Assembly: GCA_900299145.1 (NCBI GenBank)
Contig: OMIN01000093.1
Span: 1 to 56,399, forward strand
Direction: 5' to 3'
DNA length: 56,399 nt
From: Betaproteobacteria bacterium
GTDB taxonomy: Bacteria > Pseudomonadota > Gammaproteobacteria > Burkholderiales > SG8-41
Shown: positions 43,526 through 52,326 of the stretch, one piece after another
Position numbering within the stretch: the stretch's first letter is position 1
Layout of the letters: each line of letters begins with the position of its first letter
The notes under the pieces: generated by a model
The model's input: only the letters and a program-made list of their open reading frames with translations
The model's database searches: none
What the model was told of the DNA's origin: nothing
Program-made: the position numbers and the translations under genes

Positions 43526-43972
43526 ATGATGATCATTCACGATCTTTCCACCGACGGAGACGACCCGCCCGCGTTCGTGGCACTGCGCGACATACGCCTC
43601 AAATGCGAGAATGGTTTTGACTACAGCGGGCCGCGCGGCGACAAGCTGCGCAAGAACTATCCCGACATCGCGCCGCAGCTTCACCCGCAGCCGCCCGCCG
43701 CCGTTTTCAAGGCTGCCCACGCTGCCGCGCATACCATGGGTTGGGCGATTGCAGCCGCCGTCGAAGGCGAAGGCCGCATCGAAGCGACCGCCACCACGCG
43801 CCTGCTGCGCTTCAAGGACGACGTGATAATCCGCATCCGTGCCGCCGACCTTGGCACGCGGCTCGACATTCGCTCCACCTCGCGCATCGGTGGCGGCGAT
43901 CTGGGCGCCAACGCCAAGCGTATTCGAGCGTTTTTGCTGGAATTAAATAAACATTTAAAAACAAATACTTAG
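43526..43972 (+). CDS. DUF1499-family protein
   Basis: The 148-residue product shows the DUF1499 pattern GRIEATATTRLLRFKDDVII, then RLDIRSTSRIGGGDLGANAK. The family is uncharacterised. The ATG at 43526 has AGGTG upstream; a GTG three codons earlier is possible. The last residues (KHLKTNT) and the stop codon are encoded by the AT-rich motif, so the motif probably altered or created the C-terminus. It is co-transcribed with the preceding Bug gene. Confidence 0.88.
   Translation: MMIIHDLSTDGDDPPAFVALRDIRLKCENGFDYSGPRGDKLRKNYPDIAPQLHPQPPAAVFKAAHAAAHTMGWAIAAAVEGEGRIEATATTRLLRFKDDVIIRIRAADLGTRLDIRSTSRIGGGDLGANAKRIRAFLLELNKHLKTNT
43941..43971 (-). repeat. AT-rich boundary motif, exact 14-base copy
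   Basis: The minus strand reads TAAGTATTTGTTTT, then TAAATGTTTATTTAATT. It covers the final ten codons of the DUF1499 gene. Confidence 0.85.
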
Positions 43973-43990
43973 CCTGTTCCCGTCATCGCA

Positions 43991-45673
43991 TCAATGTGCA
44001 GCAGCCATGTCACGCAGCGGCAACGATGCCGGCCGCAAAATGCGGTAGAGGGGAATTTCGCTGCCCGCGCCGATAGTCGCCGGCGCGTCCTTGCGATCCG
44101 TGGGAATCATGCCGAACGCGACAAAGCTGCTGGGCGACTCCGGCTCCATCGCCACCACCGCCACGTTGGCGTTGGCCTGCGCCATGGGGATCACAAAGCT
44201 GCCGGCGGGCAAACGCACCGTCTTCGCGCTCACCGAAGTGCTCACCTGGTGGGTGATGCGCCCTTCGACGAATGACGTGCTGGCGCGCCGCTCGGTTACT
44301 TCATAACTTTCCACCTCCAGCGTCACTGGCGCCGCGAGCTGCTGCACGCGCACACCGGACAGACGCAAGCGTTCAGCGAGCTCACCAAACGGCGGCAACA
44401 ACACATAAGCCCAAGGCCGCTGGCGCGTGATGTCGGCCTCGGCCTTCAGCGAATCCGACCAGTCCACTTCGATTTCGCGCGGTTCGCCCGACGCCGGGTC
44501 GAGCATCGCCAGCTTTTGTTTGACCACGGGGCTGCGCACGCGCGCGGCAATGCTGTCGCCCGGCGCGGCGGCCTGCCCGCGGCGCACGGTATCGGCGCGC
44601 GCTTCTTCCACCGCCGCCATCAATTCACGCGCCTGATCGGCGGCTGCACGCAACAGCGCCCCCGTGGCGACAACGTGACTGTGAACGCGCCGCGCGTAGC
44701 TGTCGCGGCCGATACCGACACCGCGGCTTTCGACGAGAAACGATACCGCATGCTGCAAGCCCGCAAAATTGCGCCCGATGTCCGGGCTCGTTCCACCCAT
44801 CGACACCAGCAGGTTCTTCAAGTTGTAACTGGTGGTGTAGTACCAGAAATGGCTGTAACCGGCTTGCCCGGCCGCGGCACGAAACGCGTTCATGAACGGG
44901 CCATCGGCGAGCGCAGTTAACGAACGGTGCACCAGCGGATGCGTCGCGTACTGCACGGTCAAATCGTACGATTGAATCGCGCCGAATTTTTCAATCCAGC
45001 GCGTGGCAACGCTGAACTCGTGCGCATCGACGAACACATGCGGCTCGAATTCGTTCACCACGCGGTGAATTGCGCGCGTTTCCGGCAGATCGAGCTTGAC
45101 GTGATCGCGATTGATATCGGTATTGCGAAACGGCGAGCGGCGGAAGTACCACGCGCCATCCGGGTTGGCGTGCGGAATGATCACGACGGTAAGCCGGTCA
45201 AGCAGCGGACGCAGCTGCCCCAAGGCCAATTCGCGCGCCAGCACCAGCATGGCCTCGCCACCCGCCGGCTCATTGCCATGCTGCAAACCCGTCAGCACCA
45301 CCACGGGACGGCGCAGCTCGCGTGCAGCCTCGCCGGTTTCAATGCCCTCGCGAGACAGCACCAATGCGGGGATGGCGCGGCCCTCATGCGTCACACCGGC
45401 ATCACGGATGCGTACGGCCGGCGAGCGGCGCTGCAAGTCGTTCACATACGCCAGCATTTCCTCGTGCGAAGTGAAATCACTGCGCCCCGCCCTGAATCCC
45501 GGCGTATCAAACGCCACCGTTGGATCGGGATAGCGCTCACGCACCTGCGGCGACTGCTGGTACGCACGCGCCGGATCAAACTGGGCGTGCAGCCACGGCG
45601 GCAGCGCAAGCAGCGCCAGCAACGCCAGCGCGCGCGCCGGCCCCGTACAGGCGAACGCCGAACGTATAATCAT
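43991..45673 (-). CDS. Exported M14-family zinc carboxypeptidase
   Basis: The 560-residue product has a signal peptide ending LHAQ and an M14 domain with zinc ligands in TGLQHGNEPAGGE (HxxE) and VDAHEF (His). The substrate-binding segment RNTDINRDH follows the usual NPDG (HANPDGAWYF). A C-terminal half of about 200 residues is beta-rich and not recognised. GGGGAA precedes the ATG. The gene is divergent from hydroxypyruvate isomerase. Peptide or cell-wall peptide cleavage in the periplasm is likely. Confidence 0.9.
   Translation of the reverse strand: MIIRSAFACTGPARALALLALLALPPWLHAQFDPARAYQQSPQVRERYPDPTVAFDTPGFRAGRSDFTSHEEMLAYVNDLQRRSPAVRIRDAGVTHEGRAIPALVLSREGIETGEAARELRRPVVVLTGLQHGNEPAGGEAMLVLARELALGQLRPLLDRLTVVIIPHANPDGAWYFRRSPFRNTDINRDHVKLDLPETRAIHRVVNEFEPHVFVDAHEFSVATRWIEKFGAIQSYDLTVQYATHPLVHRSLTALADGPFMNAFRAAAGQAGYSHFWYYTTSYNLKNLLVSMGGTSPDIGRNFAGLQHAVSFLVESRGVGIGRDSYARRVHSHVVATGALLRAAADQARELMAAVEEARADTVRRGQAAAPGDSIAARVRSPVVKQKLAMLDPASGEPREIEVDWSDSLKAEADITRQRPWAYVLLPPFGELAERLRLSGVRVQQLAAPVTLEVESYEVTERRASTSFVEGRITHQVSTSVSAKTVRLPAGSFVIPMAQANANVAVVAMEPESPSSFVAFGMIPTDRKDAPATIGAGSEIPLYRILRPASLPLRDMAAAH
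45665..45670 (+). promoter_or_regulatory. Possible -10 element of hyi
   Basis: TATAAT lies 39 bases before the hyi start codon, overlapping the 5' end of the divergent peptidase gene. No clear -35 element is seen. Confidence 0.35.
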
Positions 45674-45709
45674 GTTTTATTCCCCACCTTTCTATTTCTC
45701 TACACCACC

Positions 45710-46492
45710 ATGCCCCGATTCTGCGCCAACCTGACCCTGATGTTCAACGAAGTGCCATTCCTCGACCGCTTTGCCGCGGCCGCCAAAGCGGGATTCAAGG
45801 GTGTTGAATATCTGTTTCCGTACGATTTTCCAAAAGAACAGCTCGCAGGGCTGCTGGCAAAACACCAACTCACGCAAGTGCTGCACAACATGCCCGCGGG
45901 CGATTGGGCCAGCGGCGAACGCGGCTTGGCCTGCCTGCCGGATCGCGTCAACGAATTTCAGGCGAGCGTGGAAAAAGCCATCGATTACGCCGTGATACTC
46001 GGCTGCACGCAGGTCAACTGTCTCGCCGGCCTCACGCCTCAAAACGTTACACCCGAGAAAGTGCGCGAGACGTTTGTAAACAATCTCAAGTTCGCCGCAC
46101 CGAAATTCAAGGCAGCCGGCATCAAACTACTGACCGAACCCATCAACTGCAAGCGTGATATTCCCGGCTTTTATCTGAACACCACACAACAGGCGCTCGA
46201 CATCATCTCCGACGTTGGCAACGACAACCTCTTCGTGCAATACGACATCTATCACATGCAAATCATGGAAGGCGACCTCGCGCCCACCATAGAGAAAAAT
46301 CTCGCTATGATCCCGCACATGCAGTTGGCCGACACGCCGGGCCGCCACGAGCCGGGCACCGGCGAGATCAATTTTACGTTCCTGTTCGATCACATCGACA
46401 AGCTGGGCTACAAAGGCTGGATCGGCTGCGAATACAAACCGTTGACGACAACCGAGGCGGGGCTGGGATGGATCAAAAAATATTTGCAGTAG
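45710..46492 (+). CDS. hyi: Hydroxypyruvate isomerase
   Basis: Hyi interconverts hydroxypyruvate and tartronate semialdehyde. The 260-residue product has the expected length and TIM-barrel motifs: CANLTLMFNEVPFLDRFAAA, GFKGVEYLFPYDF, LLTEPINCKRDIPGFYL (metal Glu) and QYDIYHMQIMEGD, GEINF. The ATG at 45710 is the family start although the frame stays open far upstream; no strong ribosome-binding site is visible. A Bug gene overlaps its 3' end by 25 bases. Confidence 0.93.
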   Translation: MPRFCANLTLMFNEVPFLDRFAAAAKAGFKGVEYLFPYDFPKEQLAGLLAKHQLTQVLHNMPAGDWASGERGLACLPDRVNEFQASVEKAIDYAVILGCTQVNCLAGLTPQNVTPEKVRETFVNNLKFAAPKFKAAGIKLLTEPINCKRDIPGFYLNTTQQALDIISDVGNDNLFVQYDIYHMQIMEGDLAPTIEKNLAMIPHMQLADTPGRHEPGTGEINFTFLFDHIDKLGYKGWIGCEYKPLTTTEAGLGWIKKYLQ

Positions 46493-47436
46493 CGTTGATG
46501 GCTGCTGGCGCGGCAGGCACGGGCACGGCAGCGACAGCCGCCGCCGACAACTTCCCCAGCAAACCACTGCGAATTATCGCGCCCGAAGCCGGCGGCAACG
46601 GCGATACCGTGGCGCGCCTCATAGCCAACGGGCTGTCAAAAGCGCTCGGGCAAAACGTAGTGGTCGAAAACCGCGGCGGCAATGCCGTCATCGGCGGCCA
46701 GTTGCTGGCCAGTTCGCAGCCCGACGGCTACACGCTGCTTGCCGGCAGCACGGTGTGGATACTGCCGCTGATTCAAAAAAATGTGCCATTTGATCCGGTG
46801 CGCGATTTCGCGCCCGTGACACTCGCCACGCGCACGCCCATGGTGCTGGCGGTCAACCCATCGTCACCCGCCACCACGGTCAAGGAACTTATCGCGCTGG
46901 CCAAAGCCAAACCCGGCGCATTGAGCTATGGCGCCGCGTCCATCGGCAGCACCAACCATCTCGCGGCGGAACTGTTCAAGTCGATGGCGCAGGTAAACGT
47001 TGTGTTCGTGCCCTATAAAGGCATCGCGCTCGCAGTCAACGATCTCATCAGCGACCGTTTGCAGATGATGTTCCCTGCCGCCTCCACCGGCATGCCGCAC
47101 GCGAAATCGGGCCGGCTGCGCGTGCTGGCGGTGTCGACCGAAAACCCCTCGCCGCTGGCACCCGGATTGCCCACCGTGGCCTCCTCAGGATTGCCTGGCT
47201 TCGAGGCCGCGTTCCTCACGGGCATGCTGGTGCGGGCTAAAACGCCCCCAGCGCTCGTTCAACGCCTGAGCGGCGAAATCTCGCGCGTCATCACCGACAA
47301 CGAAGTGAAAGGCCGGCTGTTCGCCATCGGCATCGAAGCCGTCGGCAACACACCAGCCGATCTCGCGCAAATCATGAAAGTCGAGATCGCCAAGTGGGGC
47401 AAAGTTATCCGCGATGCAGGGATACAACCGCATTGA
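46468..47436 (+). CDS. Bug/TctC-family solute-binding protein
   Basis: The 322-residue product has a signal peptide ending TAAAD, then FPSKPLRIIAPEAGGNGD, VENRGGNAV, PDGYTLLAG and FVPYKGIA. The ATG lies 25 bases inside hyi, so translation is coupled and the ligand may be hydroxypyruvate, glyoxylate or a precursor (inference from context). Confidence 0.92.
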   Translation: MDQKIFAVALMAAGAAGTGTAATAAADNFPSKPLRIIAPEAGGNGDTVARLIANGLSKALGQNVVVENRGGNAVIGGQLLASSQPDGYTLLAGSTVWILPLIQKNVPFDPVRDFAPVTLATRTPMVLAVNPSSPATTVKELIALAKAKPGALSYGAASIGSTNHLAAELFKSMAQVNVVFVPYKGIALAVNDLISDRLQMMFPAASTGMPHAKSGRLRVLAVSTENPSPLAPGLPTVASSGLPGFEAAFLTGMLVRAKTPPALVQRLSGEISRVITDNEVKGRLFAIGIEAVGNTPADLAQIMKVEIAKWGKVIRDAGIQPH

Positions 47437-47441
47437 TTTTA

Positions 47442-47470
47442 TAAGTATCTGTTTTTTAAACACTTTTTAG
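47442..47470 (+). repeat. AT-rich boundary motif, exact 14-base copy
   Basis: Reads TAAGTATCTGTTTT, then TTAAACACTTTTTAG. It fills the gap before the lipoprotein hydrolase gene, where a ribosome-binding site would be expected and none is seen. Confidence 0.85.
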
Positions 47471-47478
47471 ATATTGCC

Positions 47479-49539
47479 ATGATGCATCAACGATGGTTTG
47501 CCGCCCTGTGCCTGTTCGCAACGCTGATCGGGGGGTGTGCCACAACACCAACCGCACTTGAACAATCCAGCCGCCCCATCACCGGCTACCTCGATTACTC
47601 GTACGACAAGAACTCGGTGATTTTCAACACGCGCGATTCACATCCGCGCACGGTATTCTTCGACACCTACTACCCCTTCGACCCGTCGCTGCGCTACAAC
47701 AACGCCGAGGCGATGGTGCGTTACGAACTCGATCACGCACCCTTCGTGCACAACGGCGTGCTGATGGTGGCGCTGGCCGACTTGCGCAAAATCTACGCAC
47801 CATTCATGAGCTACAGCGTCGATACGGCGACCCAGCGCTTCACCGTGCAACACCACTATTTCAGGAAGCGTGTGGCGGCGGGCTCCGGCTCGCGGGCACC
47901 CCGCATCGAATACACCAAGGTGGCGTGGCAAGGGCAGTATTCGTTGGCGGATGCTTCCGCAATATCATCGTCGGCCACATACCCCACGGTTACCGACCGC
48001 AATACCATCGACGCTTCGCCCGTGGCCGGCAGCAGCGCGCCAGTCACGGCAACACTCGCCGCTACGCCCGTGCAACGTGACGGCCGCATCTACGTCCCGG
48101 TGGCGAGCTTTATGCGAACGCTCGGCAAGACCATCACCGATGACAGTGCGGCGAGCGGCTATTTGGCGGTCAGCCACGTTGGCCCGCAGGAAACCACCAA
48201 CGATCTGTTCAACCCGAAGCACACCGGCGTCTATCCCATGACACCACTGACACCAAGCCGTGTGAAGACGATGAACGGGCTGCTCGACGGCACGATCAGC
48301 AAAGGCAACCTGTGGTTTGCCTATTACTTCGGCGACATTGATGTCTTCACGGGTAAAGCGGATGCCAGCGGCAAGCCCATCAATACCACGATGGCCGTGG
48401 ATCGCGTGCTGCCCTGGCGCATCTACATCCCGAAGAACTACGACGCGCGCACGCCGAGCAAATTCACCTTTATGCTGCATGGCGGCACCGGCAATGAAAA
48501 CGCCCCCTTCGAGCGCCCCAACGATCACCTGAAGCAACAGCCCACGCCGATCCCCGGCGTGAAGTTTTTCGAAGACTACGCCGACCGTTACAACTACATC
48601 GTGCTCTCCCCCAACGGCTGGACACGCAACCCGGTGTGGGGCAGTGGCCCCGGCGAACAGGCCATGCTGTACACGTTGAAGCTCGTGCAGGCACGCTGGA
48701 ACATCGACGCCAACCGCATGTTCATCTTCGGCAACTCGGCGGGCGGCGCGGGCACCATGAATTTCGTGCTGCGCCACGGCCACCTGTTCAAGGCCATGGC
48801 GCCCACAGCGCCCGGCGGCAGCAAGCCCAACGCAAAGGATCTGCAGGGCGCCATCGCCAACATGCCCACGCTGCTGTCGTGCTTCGCCGCCGATGTCACC
48901 GTGTTCTACGCCGGCCCGGCGAGCAATTCCTGCCAGACCTGGTATCAGGAGCAAGTCAAAGCGCCGATGCGCAACCTGACGCCCATCACCATCGAAAACG
49001 GCCATCACTCGTATGGCCCGGCGTCGCTCTACGAAATCACCTTCGATTTCTTCGAGCGCGCGCTCGACAAAACACCGCCGAAGAATGTAACGGCGGTGCG
49101 TCTGTCAACCGGGCGCGGCACGGCATCCGTCACCGAAGCCAGCGGTGCCACAACCACCGTCAAACTTGCCACGCCCCCGGTCAACCAAAACGGCACGCTG
49201 CTGGCCGCGTTAGATGACCTCGCGCGCATCTACGGCGAAAAGGACTTCCGCGTTTACGACGTACATGCGTGGAACCAGAAACCCGCCGACCTCGTCTCGG
49301 TGAAAACCGTGATCCACAACAAGGTGTCGGTGAACATCAAACCCGGCGAACGCTTCCTGCGCGTGGGCCTCACCATCCACGCTGGCGACACCATCGACGG
49401 CAAAACCCGGGTCACCGCCAGCGACCCGCGCGTGGATCAGCGCGTGCTCTCCGTGCCGGTACAGAATGTGAATGGCAAGCTGCTGGTGCCGGTGGTGGAG
49501 TTTATGGGGTTGTTTGGACGGCGGGTCAACGTGGAGTAG
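47479..49539 (+). CDS. Lipoprotein hydrolase flanked by copper-amine-oxidase-like stalk repeats
   Basis: The 686-residue product has a lipobox (LIGGC, Cys about 20). An N-terminal region contains repeats of the Cu-amine-oxidase N-domain type (VPVASFMRTLGKTI). A central esterase or PHB-depolymerase-like alpha/beta hydrolase follows, with LHGGTGNEN and the nucleophile GNSAGG near residue 425, and the likely His in GHHSYG near 515. A second stalk-like domain at the C-terminus ends in VPVVEFMGLFGRRVNVE. The enzyme is thus carried between two beta modules, probably on the outer membrane. Substrate unknown. Confidence 0.82.
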   Translation: MMHQRWFAALCLFATLIGGCATTPTALEQSSRPITGYLDYSYDKNSVIFNTRDSHPRTVFFDTYYPFDPSLRYNNAEAMVRYELDHAPFVHNGVLMVALADLRKIYAPFMSYSVDTATQRFTVQHHYFRKRVAAGSGSRAPRIEYTKVAWQGQYSLADASAISSSATYPTVTDRNTIDASPVAGSSAPVTATLAATPVQRDGRIYVPVASFMRTLGKTITDDSAASGYLAVSHVGPQETTNDLFNPKHTGVYPMTPLTPSRVKTMNGLLDGTISKGNLWFAYYFGDIDVFTGKADASGKPINTTMAVDRVLPWRIYIPKNYDARTPSKFTFMLHGGTGNENAPFERPNDHLKQQPTPIPGVKFFEDYADRYNYIVLSPNGWTRNPVWGSGPGEQAMLYTLKLVQARWNIDANRMFIFGNSAGGAGTMNFVLRHGHLFKAMAPTAPGGSKPNAKDLQGAIANMPTLLSCFAADVTVFYAGPASNSCQTWYQEQVKAPMRNLTPITIENGHHSYGPASLYEITFDFFERALDKTPPKNVTAVRLSTGRGTASVTEASGATTTVKLATPPVNQNGTLLAALDDLARIYGEKDFRVYDVHAWNQKPADLVSVKTVIHNKVSVNIKPGERFLRVGLTIHAGDTIDGKTRVTASDPRVDQRVLSVPVQNVNGKLLVPVVEFMGLFGRRVNVE

Positions 49540-49563
49540 CGCGGCGGTTGTAGGGTGGGTCCA

Positions 49564-50073
49564 CTATTTCCGTCCGAAATACGCCTTCCTTGGCAGTCTG
49601 TAGATATAGTGCCCTGCCTGCCAAGACTGTCCCGTAAAGACACCTCGTTTTCGGACACCTAAGTATCGCACCAAGCGAAGACTGGCATTGTTATCCGGAT
49701 GAACAATTGCAACCAGAGCACGCGCCGATAACGCCTCGAAGGCTTGTTGGACAAGCAATTTTGTCACCCTGACGCCCAACCCACTTCCCCAAAACTGCTT
49801 TGCCAATACGACACTAAGCTCCTTATCGCCCTTTCTGTTTCCCCTCCTAATCGAACACCGTCCTGCAATTCGACCATCTTGCATTTGAATTACAAATCCA
49901 CTAATGCCAATTTTCCGAACGTTTTCAATCCACTCAGGCTTTGGCACTTTCGGAATCGCAAGGTACTGCTTTACTTCCAAATCAAATTCAATCTCTCCAA
50001 GAAAACTTGCGTCTTCCCGGACACATTTTCTCAAAATAAATCCACCTCCATGAATTGGAAGTGAAATTGGCAT
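49564..50073 (-). CDS. GNAT-family N-acetyltransferase
   Basis: The 169-residue product has the acetyl-CoA-binding pattern FWGSGLGVRVTKLLVQQAF near residue 105 and HPDNNASLRLVRYLGV near 140, with ILRKCVREDASFL at the start. Codon use and base composition are clearly less GC-rich than the neighbours, which suggests recent acquisition. The ATG is preceded only by a weak AAGAAAAG. It converges on the hydrolase gene. Acceptor substrate unknown. Confidence 0.85.
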   Translation of the reverse strand: MPISLPIHGGGFILRKCVREDASFLGEIEFDLEVKQYLAIPKVPKPEWIENVRKIGISGFVIQMQDGRIAGRCSIRRGNRKGDKELSVVLAKQFWGSGLGVRVTKLLVQQAFEALSARALVAIVHPDNNASLRLVRYLGVRKRGVFTGQSWQAGHYIYRLPRKAYFGRK

Positions 50074-50126
50074 ACTTTTCTTACTCGCACATTAAGCGAA
50101 ATGTGTCGATCAGAGCGCAACCGTAA

Positions 50127-51170
50127 TCAATTACATCCCGCCAAACACTGCGCCTTCCCATCAAACTCCATCGTCCGTCCACTGATCGCCAAATGCACCG
50201 GACGCTTTTGCATCTTGACGAGCGTGGCGGTGCGCGTGCCGGGCAGCAGCTTGCCGCCGCTGGTGGCGCGCTCGTTAACGTGGGTGGCGATGACGGCAGC
50301 AGGGCGGATGAGTTCGTTCATCGCGAAGGTGGCTGAATACGCCGAGATGGCACTGGCGCCGAAGTTCAGCATCGCGAGGTTGGCCTTGTGATAGTCGGCG
50401 ACCACGGTTTTCATCTCGGCGTGGATGCCGGTGTCGCCCGACAGATACACCGTCAAGCCATTGGTGAACTTGATAATGTAGCCGCTGGGCGGGCCGAGGT
50501 AGAGGCTGGTGTTATCCACCGCGAGCGCGGCCTTTTGCGGATCGGTCAGCAGCTCGCGCGACACGGTGCTGTCGTGCGAGGCGGGGACGATGGTGACTTC
50601 CACACCCGCGGTTGCGCCCGGCGCGCGCAGGATACGTGTGCCACCGAGTTGCGCGACGGCGGAACACGACGCGGCAAAGGGCACATTGAGCACGCCATCC
50701 TTCTCCGGGCAATTGCCCGTGGGCTTGCCAGTGATGTTCTGAATCTTGCGCGCGATAAAGGCGCCCATGGGCGAGACCATCATGATGGCCGCGTTCTTTG
50801 CGGCGGCAACTTCCGCCGTGGTGGAGTGCGGCGCGGCGGACACGGTATCGACCTTGTCGCATGTGCCCGCGCCAGCACCCAACGCGCGCAGCTTGCGGTC
50901 GCCCATGTGATCGCCATGCGCGTGCGACAGCAGCACGAGGTGCACATCCCCCAAGCGCGGATCATCGCCGCCGGTGAGCGATTGCCCGGCGTCGTAGAGG
51001 ATGCGCACGCCGGTCGGGTCTTCAAACAACGTCGCGCGGTCGCGTTCGCACAACTCGCCGTCGTGCGAACCCAGCGGGGTGATTTTTACGTTTTGCGCCT
51101 GTGCGGCGTTGATACCCATGCCTATCAACAGACTGGCCAGCACGCTCAATGCTTTGGCTTGGAATGCCAT
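50127..51170 (-). CDS. Exported MBL-fold hydrolase
   Basis: The 347-residue product has a signal peptide ending AQAQN and the metal-binding HAHGDHMGD near residue 84, then ASHDSTVS, LSGDTGIH and a final ATHVNER with further ligands. The spacing resembles UlaG-like lactonases or zinc hydrolases. GGGAGG precedes the ATG. It lies apart from the other MBL-fold gene and is not closely similar to it. Confidence 0.88.
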   Translation of the reverse strand: MAFQAKALSVLASLLIGMGINAAQAQNVKITPLGSHDGELCERDRATLFEDPTGVRILYDAGQSLTGGDDPRLGDVHLVLLSHAHGDHMGDRKLRALGAGAGTCDKVDTVSAAPHSTTAEVAAAKNAAIMMVSPMGAFIARKIQNITGKPTGNCPEKDGVLNVPFAASCSAVAQLGGTRILRAPGATAGVEVTIVPASHDSTVSRELLTDPQKAALAVDNTSLYLGPPSGYIIKFTNGLTVYLSGDTGIHAEMKTVVADYHKANLAMLNFGASAISAYSATFAMNELIRPAAVIATHVNERATSGGKLLPGTRTATLVKMQKRPVHLAISGRTMEFDGKAQCLAGCN

Positions 51171-51204
51171 GATTGCCTCCCGGGTGGATAATGATAAAGG
51201 CTTC

Positions 51205-51234
51205 TAAGTAATTGTTTTTATTTACTTTTTTAAC
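51205..51234 (+). repeat. AT-rich boundary motif, near-consensus copy
   Basis: Reads TAAGTAATTGTTTT, one mismatch from consensus, then TATTTACTTTTTTAAC. It lies 35 bases upstream of the MBL-fold gene start, on the opposite strand. Confidence 0.75.
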
Positions 51235-51317
51235 AGAAATTCTTTTTTACCCTCGCAGGATACTACGCCCGAAATAACGGCGCACAACCTGCGCATTACC
51301 CTTCTCAAGTTCAACAC

Positions 51318-52295
51318 TCAGTTCAGCTTAATCCCCGCGCCGCGCACCACCTTCTCCCACTTGGCGATGTCGTTCCGGATAAACGTAGCGAATTCCTCCG
51401 GCGTGCTGCCGACAAGCTCAACGCCCTGATCGGCGAACTGCTTCGACAAATCAGGATGGCGTGCCATTTTCGCCACCTCCTCCGACAGGCGCGTGACGAT
51501 CTCGCGTGCCACACCCGCCGGGGCGAGCAGGCCGATATGCACGCTGGCTTCGTAGCCCTTGTAACCGGCTTCGGCCACGCTTGGAATTCCCGGCAGCGCC
51601 GGCATGCGCTCGCGGCTGGTGACGGCAAGCGCGCGCAACTTGCCGGCGCGGATCTGCGGGATCGAGGTTGACGGCGTGTCGATCATGATCTGTGTGTGGC
51701 CGGCCAGCGTGTCCACCAAGCCCGGCGCGTTGCCCTTGTACGGCACGTGCAGAAATCGCGCACCCGACATCAGCATCAGCATTTCCAGCGCGAGATGCCC
51801 GGCCGTGGCATTGCCGCCGGACGCGGCGACGATCTGCCCCGGCCGTGACTTCGCCAGCGTGATCAGCGCCGGCAGCGTGCCCACATTGAGCGACGGATGC
51901 GCCACCAGCACCAGCGGCCCGCGCGCGATGATGGTAATGGCGGTGAAATCGCGTATGGTGTCATACGGCAATTTCATCAGGCTCGGGTTGATGGTGTGCG
52001 TGCCCGCGGGCGCCACCATGAGGGTGTAGCCATCAGGCGCGCTCTTGGCGACGACGCCCGCGCCGATGGTGCCGCTGCCGCCGCCGCGATTGTCTACCAC
52101 GAAGGTCTGTCCCAGCCCTTCGGAGAGCTTTTGCGCCGTGGCGCGCGCGATCAGATCCACATTGCCGCCGGCGGTCACCGGCACGACGACGCGCACGAGT
52201 TTGCTGGGGTAGGTTTGCGACAAAGCCACGAATGGCATCACCGGAAACGAGAACGCCACAATAATGATCAACCGCCCCCTGCATGAAATCATCAC
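51318..52295 (-). CDS. Bug/TctC-family solute-binding protein
   Basis: The 325-residue product has a signal peptide ending ALSQ, then YPSKLVRVVVPVTAGGNVD, VDNRGGGSG, PDGYTLMVA and HVPYKGNA. GGGAGG lies before the ATG. It is followed downstream by the MBL-fold gene and preceded, 31 bases upstream on the same strand, by another Bug gene; the two form a tandem pair like that at 11-13 kb. Confidence 0.93.
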   Translation of the reverse strand: MMISCRGRLIIIVAFSFPVMPFVALSQTYPSKLVRVVVPVTAGGNVDLIARATAQKLSEGLGQTFVVDNRGGGSGTIGAGVVAKSAPDGYTLMVAPAGTHTINPSLMKLPYDTIRDFTAITIIARGPLVLVAHPSLNVGTLPALITLAKSRPGQIVAASGGNATAGHLALEMLMLMSGARFLHVPYKGNAPGLVDTLAGHTQIMIDTPSTSIPQIRAGKLRALAVTSRERMPALPGIPSVAEAGYKGYEASVHIGLLAPAGVAREIVTRLSEEVAKMARHPDLSKQFADQGVELVGSTPEEFATFIRNDIAKWEKVVRGAGIKLN

Positions 52296-52326
52296 GTGCC
52301 TCCCGTATTCTCAACTTAACTTGACT

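Noticed and set aside
47965-49008. 347-codon minus-strand ORF
   Set aside because: Antisense to the lipoprotein hydrolase, with no recognisable domain or ribosome-binding site.
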